This document shows positions 6,357-8,077 of a stretch of DNA of 8,077 bases, piece by piece. Made by a program: the position numbers and the translations under genes. The DNA is taken from contig PMJE01000156.1 in NCBI GenBank assembly GCA_003157315.1, forward strand, positions 4,062 through 12,138, given 5' to 3'. The notes under the pieces were generated by a model. The model saw only the letters and a program-made list of their open reading frames with translations, had not been told where the DNA came from and searched no databases. Position 1 is the first letter of the stretch. Each line of letters begins with the position of its first letter. This DNA is from Myxococcales bacterium (GTDB lineage: Bacteria > Myxococcota > Polyangia > Fen-1088).

Positions 6357-7402
6357 CAGGCCCGCTGGCAGCGAATGCCCCTGGTTCCGGGGAGCTGCTG
6401 CGCGCACTGGAAAGCGCGCCCCATCGCTTCGACTTCCTCGATGTCCTGCGACGGTTCGAGTGCGCCTATCCGCGAAGCGCCCGCCTGGGGCGAGCCGCCC
6501 TCCCCTGCCACGAGCCGATCCGGCTTGGCCAGGAACCGTCTCTCGCCTTTGCCCCCTCGACCCTGGCGTCGTTCGCGCCGTCCGCCGGAGGCAAGCCGCC
6601 ACGTCTTTCGGTTCACTTTCTCGGGCTGCTCGGCCCCAATGGGCCGTTGCCCATTCACCTGACCGAATATGCGCGCGATCGTACCCGCAACGCCGGTGAC
6701 TTCGCGCTGGTTCGCTTTTTCGACCTCTTTCACCACCGAATCCTCGCCCTCTTCTTTCGTGCCTGGGCCGACGCACAGCCGACGGTCAGTTTCGACCGGC
6801 CCGCTGAAGATCGTTTCGCGACCTATGTCGGCTCTCTGCTCGGTCTAGGGATGCCATCGCTTCGCGATCGCGACGAATTCCCGGATCGGGCCAAACTGTA
6901 CTTTGCTGGACGCTTTGCCGCCCAGCCGCGCAACTGTGAGGGATTGGCGGCAGTGGTAGCTGCCTTCTTTGGCTTGCCAGTCCAGGTCGAGGAGTTTGTG
7001 GGCGAGTGGCTAGCGCTGCCCGAGGAAGCGCGTTGGCGGCTAGGGAGGGGGGCTATGCTGGGCCAGAGCACAGTGGCCGGAGCGCGGACTTGGCAGCGGC
7101 AAAGCAAGTTCCGCATTGTCTTCGGCCCTCTGCACGAAGGCGACTTTCATAGTCTCTTGCCCGGGGGGGCCAGGCTGCGGCGCCTCGCCGCACTGGTGCG
7201 CAACTACGTTGGCGATTCACTGAACTGGGACGTGCGCCTTCATCTTGCGGATCAGGTGAAGAGGCCCTTTGCTCTGGGCTGCGCGGCGCGACTCGGTTGG
7301 ACTTCCTGGCTGGGACCATGCCGGCAAGGCGAGCGCAGGCAAGACGTAATCCTGAACCCCCTGAGGGAAGGTATGGCCGCCATGTCCCAGCCTATGAACT
7401 AG
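6320..7402 (+). CDS. tssG: TssG, T6SS baseplate wedge protein (ImpH/VasB family)
   Basis: TssG, present in two copies per wedge, binds TssF and the adaptor TssK in the T6SS baseplate. The protein is 360 aa, slightly longer than many homologues (about 330-350). The first 25 residues (Pro/Ala/Gly-rich) are not conserved in character, and recognisable homology starts at LLRALESAPHRFDFLDVLRR (26-45). Other marks are the HEPIRLGQEPSLAF segment at 64-77, VHFLGLLGPNGPLPIHLTEY at 98-117, and DFALVRFFDLFHHRILALFF (127-146) followed by RAW, a family hallmark. Near the C terminus, LVRNYVGDSLNWDVRLHL and LGWTSWLG are also typical. No other ATG or GTG lies close to the conserved part, so ATG 6320 is the best start, with GGGGA (6306-6310) 9 bases upstream. 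It overlaps tssF by 37 bases in a different frame and precedes clpV by 9 bases. Confidence 0.96.
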   Translation: MASPDRTPSVGVAGPLAANAPGSGELLRALESAPHRFDFLDVLRRFECAYPRSARLGRAALPCHEPIRLGQEPSLAFAPSTLASFAPSAGGKPPRLSVHFLGLLGPNGPLPIHLTEYARDRTRNAGDFALVRFFDLFHHRILALFFRAWADAQPTVSFDRPAEDRFATYVGSLLGLGMPSLRDRDEFPDRAKLYFAGRFAAQPRNCEGLAAVVAAFFGLPVQVEEFVGEWLALPEEARWRLGRGAMLGQSTVAGARTWQRQSKFRIVFGPLHEGDFHSLLPGGARLRRLAALVRNYVGDSLNWDVRLHLADQVKRPFALGCAARLGWTSWLGPCRQGERRQDVILNPLREGMAAMSQPMN

Positions 7403-7405
7403 GAG
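7401..7405 (+). promoter_or_regulatory. clpV ribosome-binding site overlapping the tssG stop
   Basis: AGGAG begins on the second base of the tssG TAG stop (7400-7402) and lies 6 bases before ATG 7412. It is a consensus site that fixes the clpV start and ties its translation to the end of tssG. Confidence 0.65.
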
Positions 7406-7411
7406 AAGACG

Positions 7412-8077
7412 ATGTCCGAAATCACCCGTGTTTCCCTCTTCGGCAAGCTCAACAACCTGGCCTACCAGGCGATCGAAAGTGCCACCGTTTTTTGCAAGCT
7501 GCGTGGCAACCCCTACGTCGAGTTGGTCCACTGGTTCAACCAGATCTTGCAATTGCCCGACTCCGATCTGCACCATCTCTTGCGGGAATTCCGTATCGAT
7601 CCTTCACGGTTGGCGCGCGATTTGACAACCGCGCTCGACCAACTTCCCCGGGGGGCCACGTCGATCTCCGACCTGTCTTCCCATGTGGAAGAGGCGGTCG
7701 AGCGCGGCTGGGTCTTCGCGACCTTGTTGTTCGGCGACTCGCAAGTGCGAACCGGGCACCTGCTGGTGGGAATTCTCAAGACGCCGGTTCTCCGCAATTC
7801 GCTTTCCGCCATGTCGCGCGAGTTCGACAAGCTGAAGGTCGAGCAACTGACCGACGCATGGAGCACCATCACTAAAGGCTCGCCCGAGGAAGCGATGGGC
7901 GCCAGCGACGGCTTGCGGGCTGGTGCAGGCGTCTCGCCCGGGGAATCCAGTGGGGCCATGCCCCCGGCCCCCATGGGCAAACAGGAGGCTCTGCGCAGGT
8001 TCTCCGTGGACCTGACCGAGCGGGCGCGCAGCGGAGAAATGGATCCCGTCGTAGGACGCGACGAGGAGATTCGGCAG
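7412..8077 (+). CDS. clpV: TssH/ClpV, T6SS sheath-recycling AAA+ ATPase (N-terminal part only)
   Basis: ClpV is a hexameric Clp/Hsp100-family ATPase that recognises contracted sheath and pulls it apart so TssB and TssC can be reused. Only 222 codons are visible and the frame is still open at the right edge; full ClpV proteins are about 850-910 aa. The visible part starts SEITRVSLFGKLNNLAYQAI (2-21) and includes CKLRGNPYVELVHWFNQIL at 28-46, the characteristic Clp N-domain repeat. A second N-domain half contains SSHVEEAVERGWVFATLLFG at 89-108, followed by VRTGHLLVGIL. A Gly/Ala/Pro/Met/Ser-rich linker occupies about 155-195. FSVDLTERARSGEMDPVVGR (197-216) followed by DEEIRQ is the conserved entry to the first AAA+ domain. 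The window ends just before the expected Walker A motif, so ATPase residues cannot be checked. Its position after tssG is the usual one in HSI-I-like loci. Confidence 0.95.
   Translation, partial: MSEITRVSLFGKLNNLAYQAIESATVFCKLRGNPYVELVHWFNQILQLPDSDLHHLLREFRIDPSRLARDLTTALDQLPRGATSISDLSSHVEEAVERGWVFATLLFGDSQVRTGHLLVGILKTPVLRNSLSAMSREFDKLKVEQLTDAWSTITKGSPEEAMGASDGLRAGAGVSPGESSGAMPPAPMGKQEALRRFSVDLTERARSGEMDPVVGRDEEIRQ

Overview
This window holds most of the core of a type VI secretion system (T6SS) locus, all on the + strand. The order is tssA, tssB, tssC, hcp, tssE, tssF, tssG, then the 5' part of tssH/clpV, which runs off the right edge. The first 257 bases carry the C-terminal end of a different protein, probably an M14-family zinc carboxypeptidase, so the left edge of the T6SS operon appears to lie between 258 and 322.

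The DNA is GC-rich. The proteins look most like those of Proteobacteria in the broad sense (beta/gamma, or Myxococcota-type 'delta'). I cannot name the organism from this stretch. There is no tRNA, rRNA, mobile element, CRISPR array or long repeat. No gap between genes exceeds 65 bases: 258-322, 1334-1394, 1920-1928, 3426-3476, 3957-3972 and 7403-7411. tssE/tssF overlap by 1 base and tssF/tssG by 37. This packing, with a ribosome-binding site ahead of most genes, indicates one polycistronic unit.

The genes build the phage-tail-like half of the machine. TssE, TssF and TssG are baseplate components. Hcp stacks into the inner tube. TssB and TssC form the contractile sheath around it. TssA of this type acts in priming and coordinating tube/sheath assembly. 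ClpV is the AAA+ unfoldase that disassembles contracted sheath. The membrane complex (TssJ, TssL, TssM), TssK, VgrG, PAAR, regulators and any effector/immunity pairs are not in the window and would be expected beyond the right edge, upstream of the peptidase, or elsewhere.

The gene order matches Pseudomonas aeruginosa HSI-I (tssA-B-C-hcp-tagJ-E-F-G-clpV), except that tagJ is missing: hcp and tssE are only 16 bases apart. I found no convincing previously undescribed system. The points worth a second look are the peptidase fragment beside the locus, the missing tagJ, and details of start sites and coupling.
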